Assembly: GCF_001748225.1 (NCBI RefSeq)
Contig: NZ_BDFE01000020.1
Span: forward strand, 132,138 to 196,137
DNA: 64,000 nucleotides
From: Desulfoplanes formicivorans
Lineage (GTDB): Bacteria; Desulfobacterota; Desulfovibrionia; Desulfovibrionales; Desulfomicrobiaceae
Reading direction: 5' to 3'
Below are positions 9,531 through 19,588 of this stretch, piece by piece. Both the position numbers and the translations under genes were made by a program. Position 1 is the stretch's first letter, and each line of letters begins with the position of its first letter. Under the pieces are notes generated by a model. That model did not search any database, had not been told where the DNA came from, and saw nothing but the letters and a program-made list of their open reading frames with translations.

Positions 9531-10276
9531 TCTTGTTCCCTGCAGTGGATATCAAGGATGGCCAATGCGTGCGCCTCAAACAGGGGGTCGAGGATCAGGT
9601 CACTGTGTTTGCCTCAAGCCCGGCGGCCATGGCCGAACAATGGGCCGGCATGGGGGCCGAGTGGCTACACGTCATTGATCTGGATGGGGCCTTTAGCGGA
9701 CGTCCCAAGAATTTCGATCTCATCCGAGACATGTGCTCCCGCATCAACATCCCCGTGCAGCTGGGTGGCGGGATACGCGATCTGGAGGTGGCCGGTGCCT
9801 ATCTGGATGCCGGGGTCACCCGACTGATTATCGGGACCATGGCCCTTGAAGATCCGGACCTGTTCGAACGGTTGTGCCATGCCTTTCCCGGTCAGATAGG
9901 CGTTTCCCTGGATGCCCGGGATGGTGTACTTAAAACACGGGGCTGGGTGGAGGATGCCGGAGTGCGCGTGGAGGATGTTGTTCCCAGCCTGGAGCGTTCC
10001 GGTGCCAGTTTTTTCATCTACACGGATATCGCCCGGGACGGGATGCAGTCCGGAGTGAACATCAAGGCCATGGAAGAACTGGTGGATCTGGCCTCGGTTC
10101 CCGTGCTTGCTGCTGGTGGCATTTCCACCCTCAGGGACGTTCAGGAGTTGTATCCCCTTGCCCAACGCGGTTTGCAGGGAGTCATCACCGGCAAGGCCAT
10201 TTATGCAGGAACCCTGGATGTTCGTGTGACCCTGGCCTGGCTGACTGCCCAGAGACAGGCCAACGATCCCTCGTGA
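9527..10276 (+). CDS. hisA: Phosphoribosylformimino-5-aminoimidazole carboxamide ribotide isomerase
   Basis: Isomerises ProFAR to PRFAR, the fourth step of histidine synthesis. 249 residues, a (beta/alpha)8 barrel. The first catalytic Asp is in [17 protein letters not shown] and the second in [14 protein letters not shown]. Phosphate-binding loops are [22 protein letters not shown] and [13 protein letters not shown]. The start codon overlaps the lipoprotein stop. No hisF, hisH or hisG is in the window, so the pathway is split across the genome. Confidence 0.96.
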   Translation: MILFPAVDIKDGQCVRLKQGVEDQVTVFASSPAAMAEQWAGMGAEWLHVIDLDGAFSGRPKNFDLIRDMCSRINIPVQLGGGIRDLEVAGAYLDAGVTRLIIGTMALEDPDLFERLCHAFPGQIGVSLDARDGVLKTRGWVEDAGVRVEDVVPSLERSGASFFIYTDIARDGMQSGVNIKAMEELVDLASVPVLAAGGISTLRDVQELYPLAQRGLQGVITGKAIYAGTLDVRVTLAWLTAQRQANDPS

Positions 10277-10360
10277 CCCGATGCCAGGATTCTCTTGTCG
10301 TTACTTCGGCAGGGGCAACGTTGGGTCCATACGAACGATCGGATCGCCCAAGGAGGTTGC

Positions 10361-11845
10361 GTGCAAGAAAGCTCTCCCCTCATACGATTTTTGAAGGTCA
10401 ACACCTTTGCTTCGACCCAGAAGTTCAAACCCTTCGAGTTGAAGATGGAGGCCCACGGACTTCCGGATATCGTCATCAATGTGACCAAGTACTATTATAA
10501 CCAGGTTCTTCACGGTTCCCTGGGCAAATTGGATGAATCGGATATCGAGCCGGTTTCCCGGGAAGACATCCCCACCTATGATCAGGCGCTCGAATGCGTC
10601 GACATCGGTGAACACGCCCTGGGCAAACTGGCCATCATCAAACTCAATGGCGGGTCCGGGACCTCCATGGGCCTGGAGAAGGCCAAGAGTTTGCTGCCGG
10701 TTCGCGGGGATCGGACCTTTCTGGATATTATTGTCCGTCAGGTCCTCAGGTTGCGGGAACGAACGGGTACGGAAATCCCCCTGGTGTTCATGAACAGTTT
10801 CAGAACCCATCTGGACACCATGCTGGCCATTGAGGGGTTTGACAACGGATCCACCCGGGTTCCCCTGGCCTTTATCCAGCACAAGTCCCCCAAAGTCATG
10901 CAGGAAGATCTTTCCCCGGCCCAGTGGCCCCAGAACCCCGAACTGGAATGGAATCCGCCGGGCCATGGAGACATCTACACCTCCATGGTTACTTCGGGAA
11001 CCCTGCAAAAGCTCCTGGAGGCCGGATTCGAATACGCATTCATTGCCAATTCGGACAACCTCGGTGCGGTGGTGGACCCGGCTATTTTCGGGTTCATGGT
11101 CAAGAATGATCTGCCTTTTCTCATGGAAGTGGCCGACAGAATGCCTTCGGATAAAAAAGGCGGGCATCTGTGTCGGCTCCGGGAAAACGGCCGTCTGGCC
11201 CTGCGCGAGATTGCCCAATGTCCGGAAAAAAGCCTTAATGCGTTTCAGGATGTGAATAAGTATTGTTTCTTCAACACCAATTCCATCTGGATCAATCTGA
11301 AAGTCCTGGAAAAGGTGTTTGTCTATCACGGCATGATGCCTCTGGATCTCATCGTCAACAGCAAGCATCTTGATCCCAGAGACGAGGATTCTCCCTGGGT
11401 TTTTCAGCTTGAAACCGCCATGGGTTCGGCCATTTCCTCGTTTCGTCATGCCCAAGTTCTCCAGGTCCCACGGACGCGGTTTGCCCCGGTCAAGACCTGC
11501 AACGATATGCTTAATGTCATGTCAGACAATTTCGTGCTTTCAAAGGATGAAACCGTGGTTCCCAATCCCAAGCGAACCCTGGGGCCCATTCTCATTGATC
11601 TGGACAAGCGGTATTTCATGAGGGTGGATGATTTTCTGGCCCGGTTTCCCCATGGAGCCCCTTCCCTGCTTGCATGCACATCCCTTACCGTGGAAGGAGA
11701 TATTGTTTTTGCCAAGGACATTGTGCTTAAGGGTGACGTGGTCATCAGAAACCTGACCGAGAATCAGATCGTGGTCTACCAGGAAGAACTTGAGGACAAG
11801 CATTTCAACCTCTGTTTCCAGTCCAGGTACGTGACTACCTTCTGA
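10361..11845 (+). CDS. UTP--glucose-1-phosphate uridylyltransferase, UGP2 (eukaryote-like) type
   Basis: Makes UDP-glucose from UTP and glucose 1-phosphate for glycan and lipopolysaccharide precursors. I chose the GTG start at 10361 because AGGAGG lies 4-9 bases upstream; this gives 494 residues. The signature nucleotide loop is LAIIKLNGGSGTSMGLEKAKSLLPVR. Other family motifs are LVFMNSFRTH, FIQHKSPKV, PGHGDIYTSM and FIANSDNLGAVVD. A C-terminal left-handed beta-helix-like stretch ends the protein. This is the large UGP2 family and not the short GalU family usual in proteobacteria. It may also accept other sugars, which cannot be read from sequence. Confidence 0.9.
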   Translation: MQESSPLIRFLKVNTFASTQKFKPFELKMEAHGLPDIVINVTKYYYNQVLHGSLGKLDESDIEPVSREDIPTYDQALECVDIGEHALGKLAIIKLNGGSGTSMGLEKAKSLLPVRGDRTFLDIIVRQVLRLRERTGTEIPLVFMNSFRTHLDTMLAIEGFDNGSTRVPLAFIQHKSPKVMQEDLSPAQWPQNPELEWNPPGHGDIYTSMVTSGTLQKLLEAGFEYAFIANSDNLGAVVDPAIFGFMVKNDLPFLMEVADRMPSDKKGGHLCRLRENGRLALREIAQCPEKSLNAFQDVNKYCFFNTNSIWINLKVLEKVFVYHGMMPLDLIVNSKHLDPRDEDSPWVFQLETAMGSAISSFRHAQVLQVPRTRFAPVKTCNDMLNVMSDNFVLSKDETVVPNPKRTLGPILIDLDKRYFMRVDDFLARFPHGAPSLLACTSLTVEGDIVFAKDIVLKGDVVIRNLTENQIVVYQEELEDKHFNLCFQSRYVTTF

Positions 11846-11871
11846 TACCTGCTGGTTGGCACTCCTCAAAC

Positions 11872-11904
11872 ACAAAAAGCCCCGCATTATGCGGGGCTTT
11901 TTGT
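11872..11904. terminator. Bidirectional terminator between the UDP-glucose pyrophosphorylase and lon-like genes
   Basis: ACAAAAAGCCCCGCA pairs with TGCGGGGCTTTTTGT around a 3-base loop. The A tract on one side and T tract on the other make it work for both converging transcripts. Confidence 0.92.
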
Positions 11905-11925
11905 ATATCCTGTTTTTAACGCTGG

Positions 11926-14379
11926 TCATGATTTCCCGGGAGGTGTTGTGTCCTCTGACGTACCGAATTTCTTGAGTCCCTCGGCCAGGACCGTCAGCTT
12001 GGCGTCCACAGCATGATTGATACTCCCCTGAGGATACCTGCCGTCAGCCTGGCGTGTGCCCGGATCGGTGCCCGTGAGAATGCGCATGCCCTCGTCCACG
12101 TTGGAAACCGCCCAGATGTGAAAGGTTCCCTTTGCAACGGCCTCGACCACTTCATGGCGGAGCATGAGGTCCTTGACGTTGCTTTGGGGGATGATGACGC
12201 CCTGTTCGCCGGTTAAGCCCATGTGCTTGCAACAGGAATAGAACCCCTCGATTTTCTGGTTCACGCCACCTATGGCCTGGATTTCCCCCTTCTGGTTGAC
12301 GGATCCGGTGACCGCGATTCCCTGTTTGATGGGAATATCGGCCAGACTTGACAAGAGGGCGTACACCTCGGTGGAGGAGGCACTGTCGCCGTCCACGCCG
12401 GAATAGCTCTGTTCAAAGGCAATGGACGCGCTCATGGCCAGGGGTTTGTCCTGGGCGTATTTGTCCCGCAGATATCCGGACAAGATGAGCACGCCTTTGT
12501 TGTGGGTGGCTCCTGAAAGATCGGCTTCCCGCTCGATATTGATGATCCCGGCCTTGCCCATGGAGGTGGTCGCTGTAATGCGGCTCGGCTTGCCGAACAT
12601 GTAATCCCCGAGGGCGTACACGGCCAAACCGTTGACCTGACCCACCACGGCACCCTGGGTATCAATCATGATCGATCCGCGATTGATCATCTCCTGGATT
12701 TTTTCCTCGATGAGGTTGGATCGGGTGATCCGGGCCTCAATGGCCTGATGAACATGCTTGTCCGTGATCTTGTCGGCCTTGTCCTGGGTGGCGAAATAAT
12801 CCGCTTCCAGAATGAGATCACCCAGCAGGGGAAAGGTGGTGGCGATTTTTTCCTGCCGCCCGGCCATGCGCACGGCCTGCTCCACCAGGGCGCCCACGCC
12901 CATGCGGCCAAAGGGCTTGAGACCGTGTTTGTCGGTCTGGCTGCGCACAAAGGCCGCCAGGGAAAGAATCGACTCCTCTGTCTTGTCCATGCTCTGGTCA
13001 AAATCCGCCCTGACCTTGAAGATCTTGGCCGTGTCTTCGTCATAGGCCCGAAGCAGCGAGTATACGTACCTGTTGGAAAGAACGATCACCTTCACGTCCA
13101 TGTCAATGGGTTCGGGTTTGAGTCCGGTGGTCGTGAAGAGATAAAAGGGATCATAGGTTTCGATTTCCATTTTCCGGCTTTTGAGGGCCCGCTTGAGGGC
13201 GGGCCAGACTCCCGGCTCCATGAGGGCGTCCATGAGATTGACGATGAGATACCCGCCGTTGGCCTTGATAAAGGATCCCGCCTTGATCTTGCTGAAATCC
13301 GTGCGCCACATGCCGCTTCGGTCCACGATACGTTCAATGGACCCGAACAGATTGCGATAGGTGGGATAGTTTTCCACAATGACCGGCACCCCCTTTTGAT
13401 CCGTGTGATCCGTCAGCACGTTGACCGTATACTGGGTGAAGGGATCGCCCACGGGCATCATGGCCTGGGCCATCATGGATTCCTTGGAGGGTGCCTGGAA
13501 GATGCGCATGTTTTCAAGCATGTCCTCGATCATGTCCGATAGATGGGTCGCAAGAATGTCGGAATCATAGGATGCCGTCAGATTGTCGATGTGTTCGCGG
13601 ACAAGATTGGTGAACATGACATGATCAATCTGTTTGTTCTTTTCATAAATTTCCTTTTGCAGCGCCCGGATATCCCTGAACGTGGCATCAATCTGCTGAC
13701 GTATTTCCTGGTAGTTGTGCTTGAGCTTGGCCAATTCGTCCTTGGGAAAGCGGCCCTTTTCCACCATTTGTTCCACCTTGGCCAAGGGCATGGGCTCGCC
13801 GTCCACCAGCGGCATGACATCGGGTGGCTGGCCCTGTCTTCCCTGGATGGTCACCAGTGCGAAACCGGCTTCCTTGACCTTTTTTTCCAGGGCCATGAAA
13901 AAGCTGGTTGTCTTTTTTTCATAGGCGTCGCTGATTTCGGTTTTCCGGTTGATGTATTCCTGGCTTTCGAAGAGTTGCGGAACTTCCTTTTTCAGGGTCT
14001 CGATGAGATCGTGCATGTCCTTTTTGAGCTGCTGACCCTTGCCTGGAGGAAGACGGAGCAGGACAGGTGCTTCGGGATGTTTGAAATTGTGCAGATAGCA
14101 GAGATCATCAGGCACGCTGGTTTGTTTGGCAGCCACCTCCTCCACCAGTTGCCGGACGGTTTCGGTGCGTCCGGTGCCTGCCTGACCGGTGACAAAAATG
14201 TTGTAGCCGTCACGGCGCATGCCAATGCCGAAGTGCAGGGCCTCAATGGCCCTGTCCTGGCCGAGAATGGTGGTGAGGGGATCGATTTCACTGGTATCGT
14301 CAAAGGGTAGGTCGGCCGGATCCATGCGCCATCTGAGCTGGGCAACAGGTATCTTGTACGTGGTATCGTGTTCACTCAT
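11926..14379 (-). CDS. Lon-like ATP-dependent protease (LonB/AAA_32 type, peptidase S16)
   Basis: Cytoplasmic AAA+ protease, 817 residues from ATG 14379, which has an AAGGAGAA site upstream. The P-loop is VTGQAGTGRTET, with Arg where Lys is usual; I believe GTGRT is normal for this COG1067 group. A long coiled-coil insert (about residues 140-260) carries charged repeats. The S16 protease domain has the Ser of the Ser-Lys dyad in GVDGDSASSTEVYALLSSL and the Lys within GGVNQKIEGFY. It lacks the N-terminal LAN domain of classical Lon. It is downstream of hsp20 on the same strand, 66 bases apart, pointing to a protein quality-control operon. Confidence 0.92.
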   Translation of the reverse strand: MSEHDTTYKIPVAQLRWRMDPADLPFDDTSEIDPLTTILGQDRAIEALHFGIGMRRDGYNIFVTGQAGTGRTETVRQLVEEVAAKQTSVPDDLCYLHNFKHPEAPVLLRLPPGKGQQLKKDMHDLIETLKKEVPQLFESQEYINRKTEISDAYEKKTTSFFMALEKKVKEAGFALVTIQGRQGQPPDVMPLVDGEPMPLAKVEQMVEKGRFPKDELAKLKHNYQEIRQQIDATFRDIRALQKEIYEKNKQIDHVMFTNLVREHIDNLTASYDSDILATHLSDMIEDMLENMRIFQAPSKESMMAQAMMPVGDPFTQYTVNVLTDHTDQKGVPVIVENYPTYRNLFGSIERIVDRSGMWRTDFSKIKAGSFIKANGGYLIVNLMDALMEPGVWPALKRALKSRKMEIETYDPFYLFTTTGLKPEPIDMDVKVIVLSNRYVYSLLRAYDEDTAKIFKVRADFDQSMDKTEESILSLAAFVRSQTDKHGLKPFGRMGVGALVEQAVRMAGRQEKIATTFPLLGDLILEADYFATQDKADKITDKHVHQAIEARITRSNLIEEKIQEMINRGSIMIDTQGAVVGQVNGLAVYALGDYMFGKPSRITATTSMGKAGIINIEREADLSGATHNKGVLILSGYLRDKYAQDKPLAMSASIAFEQSYSGVDGDSASSTEVYALLSSLADIPIKQGIAVTGSVNQKGEIQAIGGVNQKIEGFYSCCKHMGLTGEQGVIIPQSNVKDLMLRHEVVEAVAKGTFHIWAVSNVDEGMRILTGTDPGTRQADGRYPQGSINHAVDAKLTVLAEGLKKFGTSEDTTPPGKS

Positions 14380-14445
14380 GGCAGTTCTCCTTGGCAAAAA
14401 GTCGTTCCTTGTGGTCCCGAGGGGTGCCTTTCAGATGCTGATCGT

Positions 14446-14877
14446 TCATGACGGAATGATCACCTGGATTCTGCGTGGTTTGGGCATTGATTTCTTGGGC
14501 AGGGTGATGATCAGGGTTCCTTCCCGATAGATCGCTTTGATGCCTTGTTCCTGGATGTGGCCGGGAAGGCTGACCCGAAAGGAAAAGCTCTGGGTTGTGG
14601 GACCGTGCGGGCCCGCAGGCGATATCTCCTGATTTCCCTGAATGATCAGATCGTGATTGATGATGGTCACCTCAAGGCTGCGGGTACACAGGGCGGGGAT
14701 ATCCATTTTGACGAAGAAGGACGTCTTGTTTTCAAAGGTGATGAGCTTGGGGTCGCCTGTCCGCATGTCGTGGGGGAAGGGGTGGCTGAAGTCCCGCATG
14801 AAGCAGGACAGCAACTCGTCCATGTCCTGTTTGATCTTCTGAAGTTCTTGATTTTTCCATAGGATCAGGTCAGACAT
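14446..14877 (-). CDS. Hsp20/alpha-crystallin family small heat-shock protein
   Basis: ATP-independent chaperone that holds unfolded proteins. I start at ATG 14877 because GGAGGCACG lies just upstream; this gives 143 residues. The N-terminal region MSDLILWKNQELQKIKQDMDELL is helical. The alpha-crystallin domain follows, with FFVKMDIPAL, VTIINHDLIIQGNQE and the conserved end of the fold in GIKAIYREGTLIITLPK. Substrates released by such chaperones could be degraded by the adjacent Lon-like protease (inference from operon order). Confidence 0.9.
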   Translation of the reverse strand: MSDLILWKNQELQKIKQDMDELLSCFMRDFSHPFPHDMRTGDPKLITFENKTSFFVKMDIPALCTRSLEVTIINHDLIIQGNQEISPAGPHGPTTQSFSFRVSLPGHIQEQGIKAIYREGTLIITLPKKSMPKPRRIQVIIPS

Positions 14878-15011
14878 ATCGTGCCTCCGGAAAAGATGGG
14901 TCGATGGTGGATGGTCGATCGTTCTTTTCCCGTACACCCTGTTTGGACTGTTGACCATGATTTTTTGTTCCTGCAGGACCATCCTGCCTGTCATCAAGAG
15001 AGACCCGCCCC

Positions 15012-15893
15012 ATGCTCACCCCGGTTCCTTCTGTTTTTACGGACCGTTTTGTCGGTGCCCACATGTCCATTTCCGGAGGACTGGAACGGGCCTTTGAGCG
15101 TATCCGCCATATCGGGGGGACCGCCTTGCAGATCTTTTCCCGCAATCAGCGGCAGTGGAAGATTCCCCCTTTGGATGCCGGCACCTTGAGTGCGTTTTCC
15201 CGGCAATGGAAAATCTGGGGCCCCTATCCGGTGTTTGTCCACGACTCCTATCTGATCAATCTGGCAGGCACGGATGCGGTCAAGGTGGGACGATCCGTTG
15301 ACGGATTTGCCGTGGAACTTTCCCGGGCCGAGGCCCTCGGGGTATCCGGCCTTATCACGCATCCCGGGTCCCATTTGGGGGCAGGGGTGCGCAAGGGATT
15401 GGCAAACTATGTGCGGAATCTGGATCGGGCCTTTGAGCAGAGCCAGACCCGTCAGGTAACCGTGCTTGTGGAGACAACAGCCGGGCAGGGCACCAATTTG
15501 GGCTCCCGATTTGAAGAATTGACCGCCATTCTGGAGGGTTCGGCCTATACAAACCGGTTGGGAGTGTGTTTTGATACCTGCCATGTGTTTGCGGCAGGCT
15601 ATGATCTGACCACCCCGGCAGGCCATGAAGCCACCTTTGAGAAGTTGGATAAATTGATCGGTCTGGATCGCATCGGGTGCTTTCACATGAATGATTCCGC
15701 GTTTCCCTGCGGGTCGAAACGGGACCGCCATGCCCATGTGGGCCAGGGGCATATAGGGCTGCAGGGGTTCTCCCTGCTCATGCGCGATGCAAGGTTTCTG
15801 AAGGTGCCCATGATTTTGGAAACCCCCAAGGACAAAGCTGGGGGCATGGATCGGGTCAATCTGGCCTTGTTGAAAGAATGGGCAGAGGGTTAA
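15012..15893 (+). CDS. nfo: Endonuclease IV (AP endonuclease)
   Basis: Cleaves DNA at abasic sites and removes blocked 3' ends in base excision repair. 293 residues, three-zinc TIM barrel. Metal-binding motifs are visible in order: GAHMSISGGLERAF, VLVETTAGQGTNLGSRFEEL, LGVCFDTCHVFAAGYDL, CFHMNDSAFPCGSKRDRHAHVGQGHIG and MILETPKD. Start ATG 15012 is about 15 residues before the first motif and has only a weak GAGAGACC ribosome site. It is divergent from hsp20. Confidence 0.95.
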   Translation: MLTPVPSVFTDRFVGAHMSISGGLERAFERIRHIGGTALQIFSRNQRQWKIPPLDAGTLSAFSRQWKIWGPYPVFVHDSYLINLAGTDAVKVGRSVDGFAVELSRAEALGVSGLITHPGSHLGAGVRKGLANYVRNLDRAFEQSQTRQVTVLVETTAGQGTNLGSRFEELTAILEGSAYTNRLGVCFDTCHVFAAGYDLTTPAGHEATFEKLDKLIGLDRIGCFHMNDSAFPCGSKRDRHAHVGQGHIGLQGFSLLMRDARFLKVPMILETPKDKAGGMDRVNLALLKEWAEG

Positions 15894-16267
15894 TTCCTGT
15901 TTGAGTAAAATTTTGGTTTGATTATTGCTGATTTTATTGATCGTCGGTAGTGTTTTCTCTGCATATTGCTTGATCCAAAGGCGTTGGTTTGACTATGGTT
16001 GTGCCGCCGGATCTCTCTATCCTGCATACGGTGCTGTTTTTTCATTGTGGCGGCCAAGGGCAGGCGTATCCTTCAGGAAACAAACATGCCCGTAAACCAG
16101 GTCTTACTAAAATGAATGACCGTTATGAACATTTGATAACGGAATTGAAAATAACCTTGTATGAGAATGAACATTTTTGTATCGCCCGCCGCCTTGGAGC
16201 CAAGAGTCGTGTTTGCAGGTGATGGTTCCACATATCCCCTCATGTCCATTTCCTACCCGGAGGAATC
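15894..16267 (+). promoter_or_regulatory. Chemoreceptor upstream region with a 7-bp dyad
   Basis: This 374-base stretch holds no convincing gene. It is more AT-rich than its neighbours. CCGTTAT (16120-16126) and ATAACGG (16136-16142) form an inverted repeat with a 9-base spacer, a possible regulator site about 125 bases before the receptor start. A GGAGG ribosome site lies just before ATG 16268. Confidence 0.4.
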
Positions 16268-18718
16268 ATGCGTTTGAATTTTTATCAGAAGATCATCACG
16301 GGAATCGTGTCGGCAATGATAGTTTTGGTCATTGGAATATGCACCCTCAACTATCTGCAGTCCAAAGAGACCCTGTATACCTTGGGTAAGGGATCGTTGA
16401 ACACGGTATCTAGAACGCTCTCCAATTTTTTGGCCATGCAAAATCAGGCTTTGCAAAAGCATTTCAATGGCCCCTTGGCCACCATGCTCAGTGATATCGA
16501 GAGTGAGGGGGGGATTTTCGTCAACAAGGAACAGCTCATGGAGGTGACGGTTCGGAATCAGAGCACCCTTGAATCCGAAACCATGTCCATCCCCACATTG
16601 TATGTTGGCCTGAGCAAGGGGTATGAGTCCACCCAACTGGTGGACAAGATTGATGCTGTTTCCTCCACGGCAGCAAGTGTTTTTCAGGTTGTTCCCGGAA
16701 AGCTTATTCGGGTGAGTACGACCATTAAAAACGATCAGGGCAAGCGGATTGTTGGCACATATATCCCTTCTACAAGTCCGGTTTATCAAACGGTGATGCA
16801 AGGCAACGATTATCGGGGCATGACCGATATTTCCGGGGAAAAGTATCTCGCCCTGTATCATCCGGTGCTTGATCAGGACGGGAAGGTGGTGGCTGTTCTT
16901 TTTGTGGGCACCAAAGTGCTGACTCCGGAATTCGAGCGCTTTTTTGCTTCCATCAATGTGGCCGGCAAGGGGCATGCCTTTTTGATGGATGAGCAGGGCC
17001 AACTGCTTCTCCATTCGGACAGGGAGAAGGTGAGGCGTTCGTTGCCTGCGGCCATCTGGGATGACATCCGGGGACACGAGGAAAGGGATCTGCAATACAA
17101 GGTAGACGGGGTGTTGTGGTCCGCGCATGCGCGCCAGTTTGAACCCTGGGGCTGGTATGTGGGTGTTGCCCTGGACGAGGGAAGCATGCTTGCCGGAATG
17201 GATGCCAAGGCTCTGGTGACCGGGATTATTGTAGTCATCGCTTCGACGATCCTGTTTACCATCATTATCATGGTCATGCTTCGCTTCTTGATGCGTCCCC
17301 TGCTGTCCCTGGCTGAAACGGCCAAGAAAATTGCTGCAGGAGATCTTGACGCCCGAACCGAGTACGATCGCAAGGACGCCATTGGCGATACCACCCAGGC
17401 GGTGAACGTCATGGCCGTGGAGATCAAGAAGAAGCTGGGCTTTGCAGCCGGAGTTCTCGAAGGGATCACCTTGCCGGCCGCTGTCATTGATCATCGCAAC
17501 CAGTTTACCTTTATCAATCAGGCCATGATCGACATTCTGGGTACGGATCTGACCAGAGAGGATTGTCTGGGTAAATCTTCCGGCGAGGTGGTCAACCATG
17601 GTAGGGGCGGGGAAACCCTTGCCGAACGCAGCCTCAAGTCAAGGGAACAGATCAACGAGGAAATCGTGTACACCACCCCGCATGGAGTACAAAAAAACGT
17701 TTCCATCTCGGCAACCCCGGTATTTGATCTGGATGGTAATCTGCTGGGAGTGCTTTCGTTGTGGGTGGATCTTACGGAAATTCGTGCCCAGCAGAAGCAG
17801 ATTGAAGAGCAGAATAGGAATATTGCCGAGGTGGCCAGAAAAACGGAAGGCGTGGCCGAACAGGTTTCCACAGCGGCCGAAGAATTGGCCGCCCAGGTTG
17901 AGGAGTCCAGCCGGGGTGCTGATCAGCAGCTTTCCCAGGCCGAAGAGACCCAGGTGGCCATTGAGCAGTTGAGCACCACAGCCATTGACGTGGCCCGCAA
18001 TGCGTCCATTGCGGCCAATCTGGCTGAGGAAACAAAAGCCAACGCCCAGGAAGGGGCTGTGGTTGTCACCGAAATGGTGGAGCTCATAGAGACCGTTGCC
18101 CGGGTTTCCGGGGAAATGCAGCAGGACATGGAGGAATTGGGCAAGCAGGCGCAGGGAATCGGCGATATTTTGGGTGTGATCACGGATATTGCCGACCAGA
18201 CCAATCTGCTTGCGCTTAATGCGGCCATTGAGGCTGCTCGTGCAGGCGATGCCGGACGGGGATTTGCCGTGGTGGCCGACGAGGTCCGCAAGTTGGCGGA
18301 AAAAACTATGGTTGCCACCAAGGAAGTCAGTTCGACCATTGGGTCCATTCAGAAAAGTGCCCAGGCCTCCATTGAAGCGACCAGAAGATCCGGGAAGCTG
18401 ATTGAACAGACAACGGGATTAGCCGACCGTTCGGGTAAATCTCTGGAGTCAATGGTCGACAAAATTCAGGAAAACGCTGATCAGGTCATGCGTATTGCCG
18501 CGGCTGCCGAGGAACAATCTGCCGCCAATGAGGAAATCCGCGAAGCCATGCACTCCATCCGACGCATTTCCGAGGAAACAGCCAATGCCATGACTGAATC
18601 GGCCCGTGCCATCACCGAATTGGCCCAGCTGTCCCTGGAACTCAAGGCAGGTATGCAGGGTATGGTGGCGGGAGAGCGTTCCCGATCGGATGAAGAGTTG
18701 GCGGTCACCGAGGAGTAG
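16268..18718 (+). CDS. Methyl-accepting chemotaxis protein with Cache, HAMP, PAS and signalling domains
   Basis: Membrane chemoreceptor, 816 residues. A first span (about 8-28) anchors a periplasmic region of about 290 residues that reads as a Cache (single-Cache-like) sensor, with [20 protein letters not shown], then [17 protein letters not shown] and [11 protein letters not shown]. The second span is about 318-340. HAMP follows, and then a PAS domain (about 395-500) containing [20 protein letters not shown]. The cytoplasmic signalling hairpin has the near-invariant [20 protein letters not shown], followed by [18 protein letters not shown]. No CheR-binding pentapeptide is seen at the end (DEELAVTEE). 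The ligand is unknown; Cache domains often bind small carboxylates or amino acids. Confidence 0.95.
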   Translation: MRLNFYQKIITGIVSAMIVLVIGICTLNYLQSKETLYTLGKGSLNTVSRTLSNFLAMQNQALQKHFNGPLATMLSDIESEGGIFVNKEQLMEVTVRNQSTLESETMSIPTLYVGLSKGYESTQLVDKIDAVSSTAASVFQVVPGKLIRVSTTIKNDQGKRIVGTYIPSTSPVYQTVMQGNDYRGMTDISGEKYLALYHPVLDQDGKVVAVLFVGTKVLTPEFERFFASINVAGKGHAFLMDEQGQLLLHSDREKVRRSLPAAIWDDIRGHEERDLQYKVDGVLWSAHARQFEPWGWYVGVALDEGSMLAGMDAKALVTGIIVVIASTILFTIIIMVMLRFLMRPLLSLAETAKKIAAGDLDARTEYDRKDAIGDTTQAVNVMAVEIKKKLGFAAGVLEGITLPAAVIDHRNQFTFINQAMIDILGTDLTREDCLGKSSGEVVNHGRGGETLAERSLKSREQINEEIVYTTPHGVQKNVSISATPVFDLDGNLLGVLSLWVDLTEIRAQQKQIEEQNRNIAEVARKTEGVAEQVSTAAEELAAQVEESSRGADQQLSQAEETQVAIEQLSTTAIDVARNASIAANLAEETKANAQEGAVVVTEMVELIETVARVSGEMQQDMEELGKQAQGIGDILGVITDIADQTNLLALNAAIEAARAGDAGRGFAVVADEVRKLAEKTMVATKEVSSTIGSIQKSAQASIEATRRSGKLIEQTTGLADRSGKSLESMVDKIQENADQVMRIAAAAEEQSAANEEIREAMHSIRRISEETANAMTESARAITELAQLSLELKAGMQGMVAGERSRSDEELAVTEE

Positions 18719-18763
18719 GGCGGGCATGCCCCTCTCCTCAGACAGCTGATAGATGCACGATGC

Positions 18764-18798
18764 ACAAAGGCCCCGGATGATCCGGGGCCTTTGTTTTG
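18764..18798 (+). terminator. Rho-independent terminator after the chemoreceptor gene
   Basis: ACAAAGGCCCCGGA and TCCGGGGCCTTTGT form a 14-bp perfect stem with a 3-base loop, followed by T-rich sequence at 18792-18797. Confidence 0.9.
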
Positions 18799-18958
18799 GT
18801 TCCTGCGGTTGGAAATACTGTGGGTGTTTCGTGATTTCTGTCCCTTCTGACCAGAGCATGAAGGGACTCTGTCATGTAATCTGTTCTGGTGCCGGGAAAG
18901 GATCCTGCATCTTGAAGGGCATGCAGACTTGTCCCGGAAGATTTCTGGTGCTCATTGG

Positions 18959-19393
18959 TTAGTTGGTAGAAGTAGCGGACGCAGCGGCTTCCTGCAAATC
19001 TTTGGACAGGACGCTGCGCACCGCGTCGGCAAATTTGTCCAGTTCCTTTGCATGCAGATGGGCTTCAATATCTTTGGCCGACTCGATGTCGGCAAAGGAA
19101 CAATGCAGGGTACACAGGAGATTCACGGAAATGGCCTTGCCGTTTTGTTCAACAATGGACAGGATATTCGAGGTCTTGAATCGCTGTTTCATGTCTCTGG
19201 GGAACAACCCCATGTGCAGCAGTTCCTTTTTGGGGAAGAACAGATACCGGATGGCCATGACCTGGTTGGAAAAGGCCTGATTCTGGAAACCCGCATCCAG
19301 ATCAAGACCCTGCTCACGGGAGGTGGATATCATGGCAAAGATGTCGGCAGCTATGCTTTGGGCATAGGACATGGTTTCACTGGGAGATTCCAT
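18959..19393 (-). CDS. Hypothetical protein, 144 residues
   Basis: Not recognised. The product MESPSETMSYAQSIAADIFA... is acidic-neutral, without signal peptide or membrane span. It has a mixed alpha/beta pattern, for example NQVMAIRYLFFPKKELLHMGLF followed by FKTSNILSIVEQNGKAISVNLLC. Codon-like composition favours this strand over the overlapping plus-strand frame, whose product is Gly/His-rich and unprotein-like. A GAGGATAG stretch upstream of ATG 19393 can serve as ribosome site. It is convergent with the chemoreceptor gene and divergent from the crotonase gene. Confidence 0.6.
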   Translation of the reverse strand: MESPSETMSYAQSIAADIFAMISTSREQGLDLDAGFQNQAFSNQVMAIRYLFFPKKELLHMGLFPRDMKQRFKTSNILSIVEQNGKAISVNLLCTLHCSFADIESAKDIEAHLHAKELDKFADAVRSVLSKDLQEAAASATSTN

Positions 19394-19588
19394 GGGTCGC
19401 TATCCTCGCTTGGGGTAAGAAAAAAGATGGCGGAAAGCATTGCATCCATCGTCGATGCGCTGCATAAGAACAGTAAGCAGAAAGGGACATTGTCCTTGAT
19501 TGGCCTGCAGGTCAAGTGATACGCAGGTATGCAGGCATCCATCCCTGTGGATGAGCCCTGGACCGTGGCAACAAGGAGGTTCGTCTTC

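Noticed and set aside
15903-15945. Sigma-28-like promoter ahead of the chemoreceptor
   Set aside because: TAAA and GCTGAT elements are present but spacing (17) is longer than the usual 15; too weak to claim.
18929-19519. Plus-strand frame of 196 codons
   Set aside because: Overlaps the better minus-strand gene at 18959-19393; composition is unprotein-like.
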